NCBI GenBank assembly: GCA_030407005.1
Contig: JAUDYN010000004.1
Location: forward strand, 2,790,001 to 2,854,000
Direction of reading: 5' to 3'
DNA length: 64,000 nucleotides
Source of the DNA: Desarmillaria ectypa
Lineage: Eukaryota > Basidiomycota > Agaricomycetes > Agaricales > Physalacriaceae
Shown here: in pieces, positions 47,162 through 58,930 of the stretch
Layout of the letters: every line of letters begins with the position of its first letter
How positions within the stretch are numbered: the first letter of the stretch is position 1
Made by a program: the position numbers and the translations under genes
The notes under the pieces: model-generated
Told to the model about the DNA's origin: nothing
The model's database searches: none
Seen by the model: the letters and a program-made list of their open reading frames with translations, nothing else

Positions 47162-48634
47162 ATGACCGTTACATTCCAGTCTCTTCCCGTTGAACTAATA
47201 GCAGAAATTCTCGGAGAACTGGACATAGAATCTTTGATAAAAATGTCCTACCTATCCCGCAGACTCCATACCATCACGTCTGATTCGTCGTTGAACCCAT
47301 GGAGACGGCCTATTCTGCGCAATCTTCGTTCTGCGACTTATGAAGATTGCCTTAGACACCTTAGCGTTCGCCAAATTGTCCCAAGGCAAAATTGGATTGA
47401 AATTCTTAGCTTAGCACGTCCCTCGTTTATCCTATTCGACGCGACGCTACCCAACCTCAGTTCGGCCGATTGGGAAGAGTGCTTTAACCGTCGGTTCCTC
47501 CCTGGCTGGAAAAAGTGGAAGAAGGATGGCGCATCGTGGAGAGAGACTTTTATAAAGTTTGTTGTCTAGCATCCTCTTGCCGATATCGAGCAGGTTCCGA
47601 TATTTGGACAAAGGCTATTACACCGGGTCTGGCATCGCAGTCTGACACCTTGCACTGCAGATGAATCTTGGACCAAGTTATCCCGATTTAGCCCATGGTT
47701 CATATTGCATATCTAAATTGGCATTTTAGGTATATTGTACTGAATCGGAACGGGTCTGCGAACGAGTTAGAGGCTTCGTCAAGGACATTCAACCCTGTTG
47801 CTATCTTCAATGATATAAAGTAAGTTACGCGTGTTTTCGCACTTGAGTGTCTCATTGATTGTCACAGGCTACAAAGCAATCTCGCTCATCTAGAGACCCG
47901 GATCAGAGTACGCTCCTTTACTTTTCCTCTGACGTCTGTGATGACAATCTGAGTAGCTTGTGGTAACGCTTGCAGATATTCGTATATTGGCTTTCGGAAC
48001 TTCGAATCGACCCCGGAGTACATTGATGGTCAATCCGAACGCCCACATACTTTTGCATCCTCCAGGCATCGAAGCGGATGAGAGTGACACCAACCCAAGA
48101 ATACAAAGAATGGATCATTATGTTACAGACCATGGTGTCTATCCCATGGGTGTTGAGCTATCAGATAACCGTGAGTAGTGCCTTAACGCTGTCATTAGGC
48201 TTCTCATTCTGTTCATAGAACTCGCATATCAGGTCACATACGACAGCTACACTCGTTTGACACATCCTCTCCCGGCGGCCTCCCATTTCAATTACCCGTG
48301 GTTTACGCCCGGCGGTGGCGACAAGCGCTGGTTGGGCTCCGGTGCAGAAGAAGAAGGGGGTCTTTGTTGGGTGGGTAGCTTGATGTACGTATCGGATCAC
48401 TTCTGCGTGTCCGTTAACACGAGGTTAAATTTCCACAGGATAGTCGCTCAAATCGTCGGACCTAAGTCATCTGAACGATCGGGCGACTGGCCGCCGTTGC
48501 AAGACTTGGATCTTGTTCTGGGTCCAGGACGTCAGCAATACGTGTCATTCACATGGAACGATCTCAACGCAATAGCTCCTTGGATGGAGGAGCGCATTAC
48601 TAAGAAGATCAACGGACCTGGTCTGGGTATCTAG
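47162..48634 (+). CDS. F-box protein
   Basis: Probable SCF ubiquitin-ligase substrate adaptor. Start ATG 47162-47164 opens directly with the F-box: LPVELIAEILGELDIESLIK followed by MSYLSRRLHTIT. The next exon sequence includes RPSFILFDATLPNLSSADWE and WKKWKKDGASWRETFIK, then LLHRVWHRSLTPCTADESWT, YIVLNRNGSANELEASSRTF, and a beta-rich C-terminal half (VTLADIRILAFGTSNRPRST, HFNYPWFTPGGGDKRWLGSG). The final exon is VAQIVGPKSSERSGDWPPLQ, DLDLVLGPGRQQYVSFTWND and ends GPGLGI. About six short introns. F-box families are greatly expanded in agaricomycetes, so the substrate cannot be guessed. Confidence 0.8.
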
Positions 48635-49131
48635 TGGTCGATTTAATTGTGTTGTCGTCATAGCCGGAGACTGTCCAGGAACGCTTTTGGCACTACCGGT
48701 CGCTAACGCTGCGTTCGATATACACGTGTGCACAAGACAGTATCAAGCTTCCTCTATGAGCCGAGGTGAGACATCATATATTCAGACAAATGACAGATTC
48801 TGTTTTTGAAATTCATTGTCCATTGTTCTCTTTTGTAGGAAACCTCCTTTATATCTTCTCCGCTTTGCCGAGGCTCCCTTCCCACTTTGGAACACGGAAT
48901 ACTTTGTTTGGCCTTTTGAACAATAAACGCGATCTGTCAAGGATCTTTCTCTTCCGGCTATGTTCATTTGGAATGTTTTAAAGACGCCAAGAAAGCAGCT
49001 CGCTTATTCCTTCTTTCTTTCTTCCATACCCTCACGTTCTTTAATACTTTCGGCGGTGCTGGTCAGCGTCAGATACCTTCAGATACCACATCAAGGCCTT
49101 ATAATTATAAATCGTCTTTTTACTGATTGTC
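48635..49131. other. Intergenic region upstream of the C2H2 gene
   Basis: About 500 bp with no supported gene. Pyrimidine-rich tracts at 48990-49040 fit a leader region for the downstream gene. Confidence 0.45.
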
Positions 49132-50380
49132 ATGCGTGGGGTGAGTCCTCCGTTGTTAAATAAATGGGTGCTTGCCTAATTCCCTCTCTTTATCCTTCAT
49201 GTAGGTTCGAATCTACAAATGCCATTTCGATGGCTGCATTAAATCCTTCTCACGTAAGGGAGATCTTAATCGACACACTTTAATCCATACCCAAGACAGG
49301 TTGGTCGTTGATTTGACTGGCTCTTAGTTTTCCGACTGAGGACACTCTCTTTCAGGCCTCATATCTGCTCTACCTGTGGCAGAGGATTTTCTCAGGCGTC
49401 CGGCCTCAAGACGCATCAAAACGTTCAGTAAGCATTTTTCCAGGTCGAGAAAAAAGCGAGTTCCTTACTATTGCACCACAGTACGGGAGACAAGCCGCAT
49501 TTATGCACGTACAGTTGTGGGAAGGCCTTTGGCGATCCTTCCTCTTGCTCCCGTCACGTCAAGGAGATCCATGAGACCATGAATCCTTACCGTTGTCCAG
49601 GATCCAGATGTCGGACTAGGTACGTTTCTGATCGGTCTAACGCTTGCTGGCACCGACTCTTGCACTTCTTTGATCCTTCCAGCATCAAGCGCCGCGGTAT
49701 GTTCATCCAGCACTTGCGGAAGAAGCATCAGCTGTCACGAGAGGAATCTGAAGCCCACGCTGATCTGTTGGAGGGTGCCGCTCACCCGGTCCATCGTGGA
49801 CGGGACAGGCGCGGTCGCCGCGCAGAATCAATCTCGCCTTCTTCTCCACCTTCATCTGCAACGTCCGAAGAAGCTGCGCCTCTTATCCATCTTCCCGACG
49901 TATCCATGTTGGAATGTAAGTTCTTTCACCTTTGTCATGGTCTCAAAGATGTTCACCATCTGATTGGTAGACGCGCCCCAGTCCACGATACCTTCTTACG
50001 GTCCTCCACAAACCTATTTGAACTACCTTACTGTCCCCACCTACGGTATTTCAAGGCACAATTCACCTAACCCTGGGATGGTATACGGCTTGACTTCTTC
50101 ACGGTCTTCGTCCCAGACGCCTTCACTCTCATTTTCTTCGTGTCCTTCTCCCGCGCCATCTACTGATGGGTATCAGACACCCCCGATGCCTAGCGTAGGA
50201 CACAATCCTGGTGGCGAACTTTCCTATCCCGTCACTGTTCCTACTGATGAGGCGGATTATGTCGCGTATCAAGTTCTCAACGTGCAGGATGCCTCTCTCC
50301 TCTTCGGCATGTGGGATGTAGTACCTAAGCAGTCCCCTCAGCCGCAAGACCCACAGGACTGGATGAATTTTTACTCATGA
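49132..50380 (+). CDS. C2H2 zinc-finger transcription factor
   Basis: Putative DNA-binding regulator. ATG 49132-49134 (MRG) is joined by an intron to VRIYKCHFDGCIKSFSRKGD. Four fingers follow: CHFDGC with HTLIH, CSTCGRGFSQASGLKTHQNV (H last), CTYSCGKAFGDPSSCSRHVK (EIH next) and CPGSRCRTSIKRRGMFIQHL (RKKH next). Introns fall inside or between fingers, and each splice restores the finger spacing, for example QNV-H|TGDKPH. The C-terminus is Ser/Pro/Tyr-rich and disordered (TPSLSFSSCPSPAPSTDGYQ), ending MNFYS at 50380. The start exon is short, so the true start may lie further upstream. Confidence 0.8.
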
Positions 50381-50910
50381 ATTTTGAGGATTTTAACACG
50401 AACGTTTTGTAGGACATACCTCTTCTCATGGACATTTTATTTTGTAGCTATAATCTAGTTCATAATGCCCTTTCTCATTTCTGGTATAGTGCCATTATGT
50501 TATGGTTTTAGTGTCGTTACGAATACTTTCACGTCTTCGCCCTTAATTCGTACTCTGTATTTCTTGCCAATAATGGATACCCTTCGTCGTACCATTTTAT
50601 TTGACAATTATGTAATGTTACCTTCCAGTGTTATGAAGCACAGATCGTGTATTGCTTGACTTGATCTCCATCAGTAGTGATTACGAGGAGAGTTGTTCTT
50701 CAACTGAGCGCAAACGCGCAGGCAATAGCGGAGGCACCAAAAACAGGCAGCACCTGGACCATAGATAGATGTGATCAACCGTCATTGAGACGTGAAAAAA
50801 GGAGCATAGATTAGCAGCGATAGGAAGATATACCAATGCATATTTTACACGGAAACCCTCAGCCGGGGAGCCATCTAACTACGTCGCTCTTTTCATGGTC
50901 TGGTCTTCGG
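50381..50910. other. Convergent 3' intergenic region
   Basis: 530 bp between the C2H2 stop and the NSE4 end. No gene seen; probably two 3' UTRs. Confidence 0.45.
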
Positions 50911-52211
50911 TCAAAAATTTAAAGCATCTTCAATGTTGAAAACATCTATTGCACGCTAGGAAGAGAGACCGGATAAGTCAGTGCGCTGGTACAACTTTGA
51001 TTATCTTGCTTTCTACGTTGCATGGTCGAATTCCATGATTAGTTGTAACCGTCGCGGGATGTTTTCATCTCTTATTGGAGCATCTTCCTCGGAACAAGGA
51101 TCTGAGATCATTATAAGCCAGTGCATGAGTCAAAATGGGGTGCATTTCACATATTAACGGTTCACTGTCTTGAAACTCTAAACCGGCTTTACCTCTACGA
51201 ATCAGGAATGACAGGTGGAAGATGTTTTTGACGGACTGAGCAAAATTGTGAGGATTTACGACAAAGCGGAATAGATTAATTCTGACCGTTCTCTCTAATA
51301 ACGCTGATAGCTAAGATTGATTTTAGATGAAACGCTGAGGCTGCCAGAATCACATTCTTGGTAGTTTCTTTGTCGGAGCGTACGATGTCTGCTCCCTTGA
51401 GTTTTTGTGGCCTTCGCAGATCTTCTTTATTCTTCTCGAACCTTGCTCGTTTGACTGGGCGCTTTTTCACTTCTATAGAGAGTGGTCCGAGCCTTTGAGA
51501 TATGATTCAAGTAATCATTCAGCACAAAGAGTTCGCAAGCACGAAGACGAACCTACATGGAGCTTGGAGCAGGTACTCTGCGGCTCTTTGCCAGAGCTCG
51601 GCGCCCAATCCTTTGCCAGTCAAGGGCCCTTGTGGCGTCAGTATACTCCACTTCCGAACCAGAACCAGAGTCAGAATTGACTACGTCTTCAAACCTGCGA
51701 CCGCCCATAAATGTGACAAGTCTGGTGACTAGTACACCTGCATCGAAGGATACGCCCCCGCATTTTATTGTCCGGGCCTTTTGCGTTCCCAGGTCGGAAG
51801 CCAGGAGCAACAAAGAGGAATCCAACGTGTCTTCCTGAGGTGCTCTCACTGCAGCATACGTGATTTCGAGGTTCAATAAAATGGACACTGCACGTACCTT
51901 TTTTGAATAATATTTCTGCTTTTCTGACATCCTGTTCGATCTGATTTATACTCAGTCCTGTGATATTAGATCAATACTCTGTAAATGCACATATTGAAGA
52001 GTGGAAATATTAGAGGGGAAGTATCTTTCGCAGAGCACTACATGTACTTGCCTTCCATTTTTTTGGTGAGGGATCGATAGTCCTTTCGAAGTGCGCATAT
52101 ATCCTCGACATCCTGATCAGGGTCGTACACCAAAATTTCTTGAGAGGTTGATCCATCTGTGAGTGTGTTTCAGGTTATAGTTACAAGCACGCCTTGAAAA
52201 GACTCTGCCAT
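50911..52211 (-). CDS. NSE4: Smc5/6 complex kleisin Nse4
   Basis: Kleisin subunit bridging Smc5 and Smc6 in DNA repair. Family blocks in order: YDPDQDVEDICALRKDYRSL with TKKME, LSINQIEQDVRKAEILFKK, EDTLDSSLLLLASDLGTQKA, RLVTFMGG, LDWQRIGRRALAKSRRVPAP, VKRARFEKNKEDLRRPQKLK, RSDKETTKN, LSALLERTVRINLFRFVVNP (the Nse4 C-terminal signature), NFAQSVKNIFHLSFLIRRGK and LQLIMEFDHAT. About eight exons. Both ends are uncertain. The start ATG (MAESFQGV at 52209-52211) does not splice cleanly in phase. At the 3' end, DHAT is followed by a TAG unless an intron joins to AIDVFNIEDALNF, which stops at 50911. I include the longer form. Confidence 0.8.
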
Positions 52212-52442
52212 ACTGCTGGGTGTTCACCACGAAGGCAAGTAACAAGCAGTAGATGGTATTCAACTTAGAAGTTTGAGTCAAAATCGGAGCCGACGATCGA
52301 CTCCCAAATTTGGAAGAAGAGCACCTAATTACTGACCAAAGAGCAGATGCTGACATTAGTCTTAAACATTCTGTAGTAGAGGCAGATGGCATTGCATAAC
52401 TTGATATATTAAAATAACGTTATTAAACAAAGCCACTGTCCG

Positions 52443-54748
52443 TCATAACGGTCGAGGTTTTCCTTTATTCTTCTTCCCCGACAGAAATCTGTTGTACGGA
52501 TTGAAATTATACTGCTTGGACTGCTGCCAACGGTCCCTGGAGTTTCCCAAACCTGGACCATGCCTTTTGTGTTTGTTATTCGGGGTGCTGTAGAATCGAT
52601 TTGGAGGTATTGGCGATGAGACTGTGGTCCGAGACGAAGCGGACGGTGTAGTTTGTGGAGAAGATGCTTTGGGTGGAGAAGCAGACCCTGAGATTTCTTG
52701 AGATCCAGGTTTATCTTCGTCATCTTTCTTCTCCTTCTCCTTCTCCTTCTCCTCCTCTTCGTCGCTGGCGTCGCTGGCGTACTGCGCCAAGCTGGACAGT
52801 GTTTTCTGCGCCGACTCAATCTTCTTCTTCACAGCATCGGCCTGTGGATCGTTGGTAGGGCTCAGCTTCTGGCGTTTGGTATCTGAAGGGCCGCTAGCTT
52901 TGTCGGATTCTGTCGGTAAGAGCGGCCCGATAAATGGTTTAGACATCTTGACGCCTGTATCCTCCTCTTCGTCCTCTCTAACCCTTCGCTTCTTCATGCC
53001 CACAGTGATACCCTTTAACGGATGTACACCATCGGCCACCGGCGGCGCCTTATCGTTACGACTAAGGGCCGCCTGTAGTCTTTCACCCTTGGTCCGTATA
53101 TAGAAAAGAATGTACGCATTCTTTCGTACAGGTGCCTGGTGAACACGAGTCACGGACTCGTCGTTCATTTCATACCAGTCGCCCGATCTGCTCTTGACGA
53201 AGGCATAGTAGTGTCCGGAGTTTGGACCACCACCAGCATGGCAAATGATACCATATAGGCTGTAGACAGGTCCGAATTCTCCTTCACTCATATACGGGGC
53301 AAGGCTGAGGCGTTCGTCATAATTCACCTGATGACTGATTTTGTTACCCATGGGCGTGAAGCGCTTAAGGTGGATAGTGCAAACGAGAGGCGCTTTGTGT
53401 ATTGAAAAGCGTTTCTCCGCATTCACGTATTTTTTGCACCTGCGAAGTGGTTTAATAGTTGGAGCACAGGCAGGGGAAAATGACACACCTTTCACACTTG
53501 TACTTGTCGCCACCCTTCAGATAGTCAGGGGTAACAAATTTATGTAGAGCATCTTTGACTGAGCTCATTCTGTGGATATCGAGGCTCACATCGAGATTGC
53601 TGTCGTACGTGTCGCTATTGTGACCGCACGATTGGCATGTCACCCGAGATCGCAGTTTGCCGCCAAATATTTTATGCACCCAACTTGTCTCTGCAACCTT
53701 GGGATCGAGTTTTCTGTGAAGATCCAAATATGACGAAATTGTTGCGGCGTACCCTAAAAGTGCACTTACGGTGGATAGCCGAATAGACATGACTTTTGTA
53801 AGGCATCTATGGCATATCGAAGAAATTCGTGCGAATCTTCTTGTCGACCTCGCTTCAAATGCTTAGCGATAACTGGCATTCGTTAGATGGCGAAGAGCGG
53901 ACGAAGACAGGACGTACGATGAAGCTTAGTGCTGATTAGTCCCGGGGAAAAGGCTGACTTATTGGAGTAGGCCTGAAAGCAAACCGACCGCAGGTTGCAA
54001 GCCATGCAAAAGACGTTCTTGATACGACCTTCATGAGATATTAACCACTGTTTCATACGTCCTCTGCGGCGAAAACCAGATACGCGCGCTGAGTCATGCT
54101 GGTCGACCAGGGACAGTTGCGCATCAAGATATGCTCAAGATGGACCCGCCATTGGACTTCTCACTGGACGCAGCACGGATATCTACCTTTCGTCACTGCA
54201 AAAGAAAGATGGATACTCACAGGTTTCATTGTGACTATAAAGAACGGCAAGGAGTGGCGGGGTGTGGATGAGACATTGTAGAACGCTGTTCAAGAAGCAC
54301 GTATTGCCGTTATTGAACAGCCCGGATCCAATATTAAATTTTGGGGGCCAAGCTGTGTCGACTTCGCCTACGAAGAGGGACTGTGCATCAATGTCTGCTT
54401 TGCCGACTGGTCGTTTGGTGACTTTCGGTGAAAGGACAGGAGATGATTGGGAAGGTACGGGTTGCTGGACATGGTATCAAATGACAACCAACAGACAGCG
54501 GGCAACCTACGCACCTCTTTCACTGGAGACGCCTTCCGGGTAGGCGTAGCATTTATAGGCTCATACTTGCCTTCGGCTACAGCCAAGGCCCCTGAAGAAG
54601 ATCCTTCGATAAATTCTACTGGTGGGGGCAGAAGACTGTTGAAAGCCTCTAAATCTCTTGAAGGTCTACATGAGAGCTGGTCGTCTCCATTCGAGTGTGA
54701 AGGAGAAAAAGTAGGAGAAGGAGCTGGATACAAAGGAGACGCCAGCAT
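52443..54748 (-). CDS. Ubiquitin-specific protease, USP36/USP42-like
   Basis: Cysteine deubiquitinase; USP36 relatives act in the nucleolus. Start ATG 54746-54748 (MLASPLYPAPSPTFSPSHSN). After the first intron, SLFVGEVDTAWPPKFNIGSG leads to the Cys box LFNNGNTCFLNSVLQCLIHT. Then KHLKRGRQEDSHEFLRYAID (QEDSHEFL), KIFGGKLRSRVTCQSCGHNS and KYKCERC (zinc Cys pairs), APLVCTIHLKRFTPMGNKIS, and the His box HAGGGPNSGHYYAFVKSRSG with DWYEMNDESV. The C-terminal third is disordered and highly charged, with an Glu/Lys repeat (EEEEKEKEKEKKDDEDK) and a basic end KKNKGKPRPL, consistent with nucleolar targeting. Catalytic Cys, His and Asn/Asp are present. Confidence 0.88.
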
Positions 54749-55087
54749 AGCAGTCGCTGGGAATCTAGAGAGAAAGCGTCTAGATAGAGAAAAGGGAAAG
54801 AAGCATCCAAGGAGAAAAAACGAAGGCAGGGTAAGTCGGGTACCGGCAAAGGGAACAAGGTGGAGATTCGTTGAAAACGCGCCAGCAACCACAAACAACT
54901 CCACGTGGACCGCTGTCTCACGGGATGTGGGTCCAAACACTGACACTGACACTGACAGCATCAGAAATCACACCAATTACCGTAAGAATCCTTCTTCGGC
55001 CTCCATCCTGTTTCTCGACCTTGGGTCGAAGACGGCAACAAGCCTATCCAATTTCTGTACTCAGCCTTGTTAATATTAGTACAGAAT
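54749..55087. other. Intergenic region between two minus-strand genes
   Basis: 339 bp upstream of the deubiquitinase and downstream of the PP2C gene. A tgacac repeat (about 54939-54960) is the only structure. No gene seen. Confidence 0.45.
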
Positions 55088-56817
55088 CTACAACTTGGCT
55101 TTTGTAGGTGTTGCGACTTGTGCGTCCTCTTCCCGTCCTTCCCACCACACAACCGTGACTGTAATGTCGTCTCGATGCCTTCGAGAATATGGCGCCGGAA
55201 TGCTCACCAGTTGTCGCAATGACTCCTCATCACCACCCCCGAGTGCATTACGAATGAGATGTGTACCAACATTTTCATCACGAAATGCCCATGATCCACT
55301 GTTTCGCTTCCGACGGTGATCCTTACCCTCTACACCCCCAGTTTTGACGGACGTCGGCACAAGAGATGGTAGTTCAGCCTTGGGAATGACACCTCTGACG
55401 CCTGCCAAGTGGCCGCCAACGAGGCTCACGACTTGTTCAGAACTGTGGAGGATGGATTAGTTTAGCTTGCAACGATGAGGAACAAATTCTTACGTGAGCT
55501 CGTCCCACAAGCCATCAGTAGCCAGGACTAAGAATTGAATGGCTCCTGGCGACGACTTGTCGAAAGATAACTTGCGATGGGTAACTTCTGGACGTGCGGT
55601 AACATAAGGTGGTGTTTTCAGAGTCTGAGGCTGGCCCCGTAGAGCCATATCGTTGCCGACCATGAATGCATGGTTAAGACTAGATGGATGTAAGGGCGGG
55701 GCCAAAGACGACGACGGCATGTCTTACGCATCGTGCACTTCGCGTGTCCATTTATAACGCGCGTCACCAAAGGCTCGCGTAGGCTCTAGGCCCCCGAGTA
55801 CCCGGCCGTTTCGTATGACCGTGTCTGCTTCATCTTTAGGATGCTCTGCTTGCATTCTACGGTAAAGATCAATGTGCTGTATGCCCAAGCATGGGGGAAG
55901 CTCACCTCTTCAACTCATTTGGGTTTCTACCTGTCTGGTCCTCACTAAGAACATCGACACGCCAATGACCTTTGCCGTCAGGTGTTGTTTCCCAAACACC
56001 GGCAACGGCACGACTATCCCCCGTACAGGCGACATACAGGTCCTTGTGAGCTGTATCGAATACAGCCATCAGAGCGCAGCTGCCTGGATAACGAATGAGA
56101 ACACTGATGAACAACAGAATAGACACCCATACCCGAGATGGCCGGAAGCATAGTCTTTAATGCAAGCGGGTGTTTACTGAGGTCTGGTATACCCTTTGAT
56201 CGGTCTATATTGCTGGCGAGAACACGGAGGGGAGCGGTGATGAGTTCACGATCTAGGTCAGTGAAGGCATCCTGTATAGCGAGGGAAACACGATGAGGAT
56301 CAGCGTCCTGAGCTGAGCCGAGCCCAACAATTGACTTGACACGGTCAAGAGTGGATCCACTGAGAGATGTTGAAGAGGAATTCGAGATGAGCTTAGAGAG
56401 GGAAAGAGATACCGCTTTGATGAGAATCAGGGAAAGCAGATGGGAGGTGTCTCCGGCACGGTGCCCATCCATAACGGTGAAGAACAGGTAGTCACCAGAA
56501 GCATCATCTCTCTGGATGATCTGCTTTGAATGTGCATCTTCAATAGGGTCATTCGAAGGCAACGCTGCATTTGCGTAGTTCCACACGATGCCATCTGGTC
56601 GCAGCGTCCTTTCAGAATTCGCACGCTCGCTTAGACGTTTGTTGACTTCTTCCATGGAAAGAAGAGGTAGGACCTTGGTCGACATGGCTGGCTTTCCGTC
56701 CGTATCTTTGACCCGGATAGGGATGGAAAAAGTTGGCGTTGTTCTGTAGTAATACAAGTATGCTGGAGTACCAATTGCAACTGTCGCTGCTACTGGCTTC
56801 CATGCACGTCGCCACAT
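55088..56817 (-). CDS. PP2C-type phosphatase, mitochondrial (pyruvate dehydrogenase phosphatase-like)
   Basis: Mg/Mn-dependent Ser/Thr phosphatase. I start at ATG 56815-56817, MWRRAWKPVAATVAIGTPAY, a basic-hydrophobic leader like a mitochondrial presequence plus membrane anchor; in-frame sequence upstream looks like a 5'-UTR intron (donor gtatgt, acceptor ctttag). Then WNYANAALPSNDPIEDAHSK, FFTVMDGHRAGDTSHLLSLI (the usual DGHGG reads DGHRAG), AFTDLDRELI, SGSCALMAVFDTAHKDLYVA with CTGDSRAVAG, GLEPTRAFGDARYKW, PEVTHRKLSF and FLVLATDGLWDELTSEQVVS, ending HRDDITVTVVWWEG. The metal-binding aspartates (VMDGH, ATDGLWD, RDD) are kept. About six introns. Confidence 0.87.
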
Positions 56818-57257
56818 TCCGGTATACGGCCTAAAGGGAGCTAGAACGCATACTAGGAAAACAATGTGGAAGAAAATATAAGACGACATACCAATTCCTG
56901 CGAAGGTCAGGGCTAAATTTTCCAACTCGAATGATGTTTCATGCAATTGCTGTTCCTTCGAGTCTACTCCAAGTGTCGTGATAGAAAAAAAAATAAGATG
57001 ATAGCGCGACAGTGAGACACGACAAGTCGTCTTGTTCCAAATTTAGCAAAGTGCGGGTTATATAATCTTACGATCACGTGATAAGGGCCATTTTACGTGT
57101 CGCTGAGCTTGAAAAGCGTTTCAAACTCTTACCACCACCTTGTTTGTCGTGGCAGACAACGTCAAAGACCTCCTTTTTGGCTCTACGTCGAGCCTAATAC
57201 AGCTCCCCCACCTGTTCAAGGTGTTTCTAGTTGAAGAGCTCATCAAATTCCTGTTGA
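56818..57257. promoter_or_regulatory. Divergent upstream region, PP2C / disordered protein
   Basis: 440 bp including a probable leader intron of the PP2C gene (about 56825-56884) and the promoter of the plus-strand gene. A tatataatc motif lies near 57059. No other gene. Confidence 0.4.
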
Positions 57258-58379
57258 ATGTACTTCATGGCCCAAGCGATTGAGTCATCTCAGCAGCCGA
57301 AGCGGTTCCCAGCCTCTGCAAGCGCGCGCATCTTTCAGGAAACCGAAAATCTCACAAGACATGATGCTGTCCAGTCCATTGTGAGTGACCGAGCCATGGT
57401 CAACGGAGTGCATCCTCAAGATAACGTTGCCAAGACCGCAAGCTCGCAGGAACCAGGCCCTTCATCTCCGAAGAGAGCCCGCCTTGCGCAACCAATGCCG
57501 CAGCCACAGCCTGAAGATCTTGCAATGTTTGGCATCAAAGTACGAGACTTTGCCTATGAAAGCAAGCTACCCCCAATCCCACCCTTCCGCCGCAAGCCAC
57601 CGCAGCCAGGCCTGATGAGATCTCCCAAGCGTTTACGTCGATTTGGTGAAGAGGATGTTGGTAATGAGGATGTTTTCTCGGTTGGTAAGAGGCCAAAGTT
57701 GCAGAGGGTGGACACCGAGCTGGTCATCGAAGAGCCAGCTAGCCAACGAATGCCTGCTTACTCCGATATTACAAAGCTGCCACCGTTACTCTTGCCTTCT
57801 TCGCAGCCTCCCGTTCATGACTCCCAGGAGTCAGAGCCATACGTTGATACCCCTCTGGTTACCCCCAACGGGTCCTTGAACTGGGGAGTCAAAGATACCA
57901 GCTCAATCCCCGCTTCCCAGTTGGACAGAGTGTCGCAGGCGGCTGTCCCAGATCTTATTTCGATGACACAACTGGGACTTGCACGTCTCATCGATTCACA
58001 GAAGGATGACATGAGCATTGAACCTGTCGCTGTCTCTGTTCCCGACTCGCCGACTCCAGCATCGGCCACCGCCCCTCGTCTCGCGTCACCTTTCCCGACC
58101 AAAGTACCCTCGCCACCCATTCCTTCTTCTTCCCCGCCAGCGACACCTCCTGCCACCGTTCCTAGTTCTTCTGCTGAAGCCTCCCCGCGGTACTGTTTGC
58201 GTAAACGTCCTTCTTCTCATCACCATTCGGAGCCACCTCGAACCCGGCCTCGTCTGTCTTCTCAATCAACAACCTATAGTCGCCCTTCCGACCATAAGTC
58301 AGACAGCCCAACTAAGCCACAACCAAGGCGGAAGAGCACGCGCTCTACATCGCGTTCCAAGCGTGGCGCGCATTCATGA
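57258..58379 (+). CDS. Disordered basic protein of unknown function
   Basis: I do not recognise it. A single exon from ATG 57258-57260 (MYFMAQAIESSQQPKRFPAS) encodes 373 residues; a second in-frame ATG at 57267 is possible. The most ordered part is MFGIKVRDFAYESKLPPIPP followed by FRRKPPQPG, then SPKRLRRFGEEDVGNEDVF. Most of the chain is Pro/Ser-rich, and the C-terminus is strongly basic with Arg/Ser pairs (RRKSTRSTSRSKRGAHS), which suggests a nuclear or nucleic-acid-associated protein. There are several SPKR/SPTKP-like sites that proline-directed kinases could use. Nothing in the flanks clarifies the role. Confidence 0.65.
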   Translation: MYFMAQAIESSQQPKRFPASASARIFQETENLTRHDAVQSIVSDRAMVNGVHPQDNVAKTASSQEPGPSSPKRARLAQPMPQPQPEDLAMFGIKVRDFAYESKLPPIPPFRRKPPQPGLMRSPKRLRRFGEEDVGNEDVFSVGKRPKLQRVDTELVIEEPASQRMPAYSDITKLPPLLLPSSQPPVHDSQESEPYVDTPLVTPNGSLNWGVKDTSSIPASQLDRVSQAAVPDLISMTQLGLARLIDSQKDDMSIEPVAVSVPDSPTPASATAPRLASPFPTKVPSPPIPSSSPPATPPATVPSSSAEASPRYCLRKRPSSHHHSEPPRTRPRLSSQSTTYSRPSDHKSDSPTKPQPRRKSTRSTSRSKRGAHS

Positions 58380-58930
58380 CACAGAATTGCTAGCACCTCT
58401 GTATGGACTGTCGAGTCATCGCCTACGATGTGAAGATGTTTAATGTATGTATGGATGCTCTATTCTCCCCTCTTTTATACCCGACTCACATGAGACTCTT
58501 TCCTATTGCTCATTGTTTACTTACAGCTCATCGTGTTAGTTGCTTTCAAGTTTCGCTTGCCCATCACTTCCTTAATCGATCATTATTGTCCTTCATTCCA
58601 ACAAGGACTCCTTCTATTTCTCCCAAGCACGTACATAATTGCTTTTATCGCTTGTATCCTCATGTCATCGTTGCACTACGGGAAGTCAAATCAATCTGCT
58701 CACGGATCAGCTATTATATCGGCCACGTGAGCGCCAGGAGCCTTTAAGTTTCTCTCACCTCTTCACTCAAGTCTGCGCTGGCAACCACAGTGTTGGGCCA
58801 AGGATCCCATAACAAGTCAAGCTCGTTAAGTCACATGCTCATGGAGACTGGGGACCTATCATGTGCGAGGATTCAATCAAGCTCTAACGTATCCGTTATA
58901 AGTACTTCTGTCTCATGAATGCTCTCACAA
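58380..58930. other. Intergenic region
   Basis: 550 bp between two plus-strand genes. Only short frames are open; no gene supported. Confidence 0.45.

Noticed and set aside
49203..49213. ggttcgaatct resembles a tRNA B box
   Set aside because: It is at the start of a coding exon for the first zinc finger (VRIYKCHF), and no A box or acceptor stem pairing lies upstream.
54447..55073. Long plus-strand open frame (208 codons)
   Set aside because: It overlaps the antisense of the deubiquitinase N-terminus and upstream region, shows no family motif, and the minus-strand gene has strong motifs.
57119..57257. Open frame upstream of the disordered protein beginning near the GTG at 57149
   Set aside because: No ATG in frame and no splice link to the downstream exon; ATG at 57258 is preferred.
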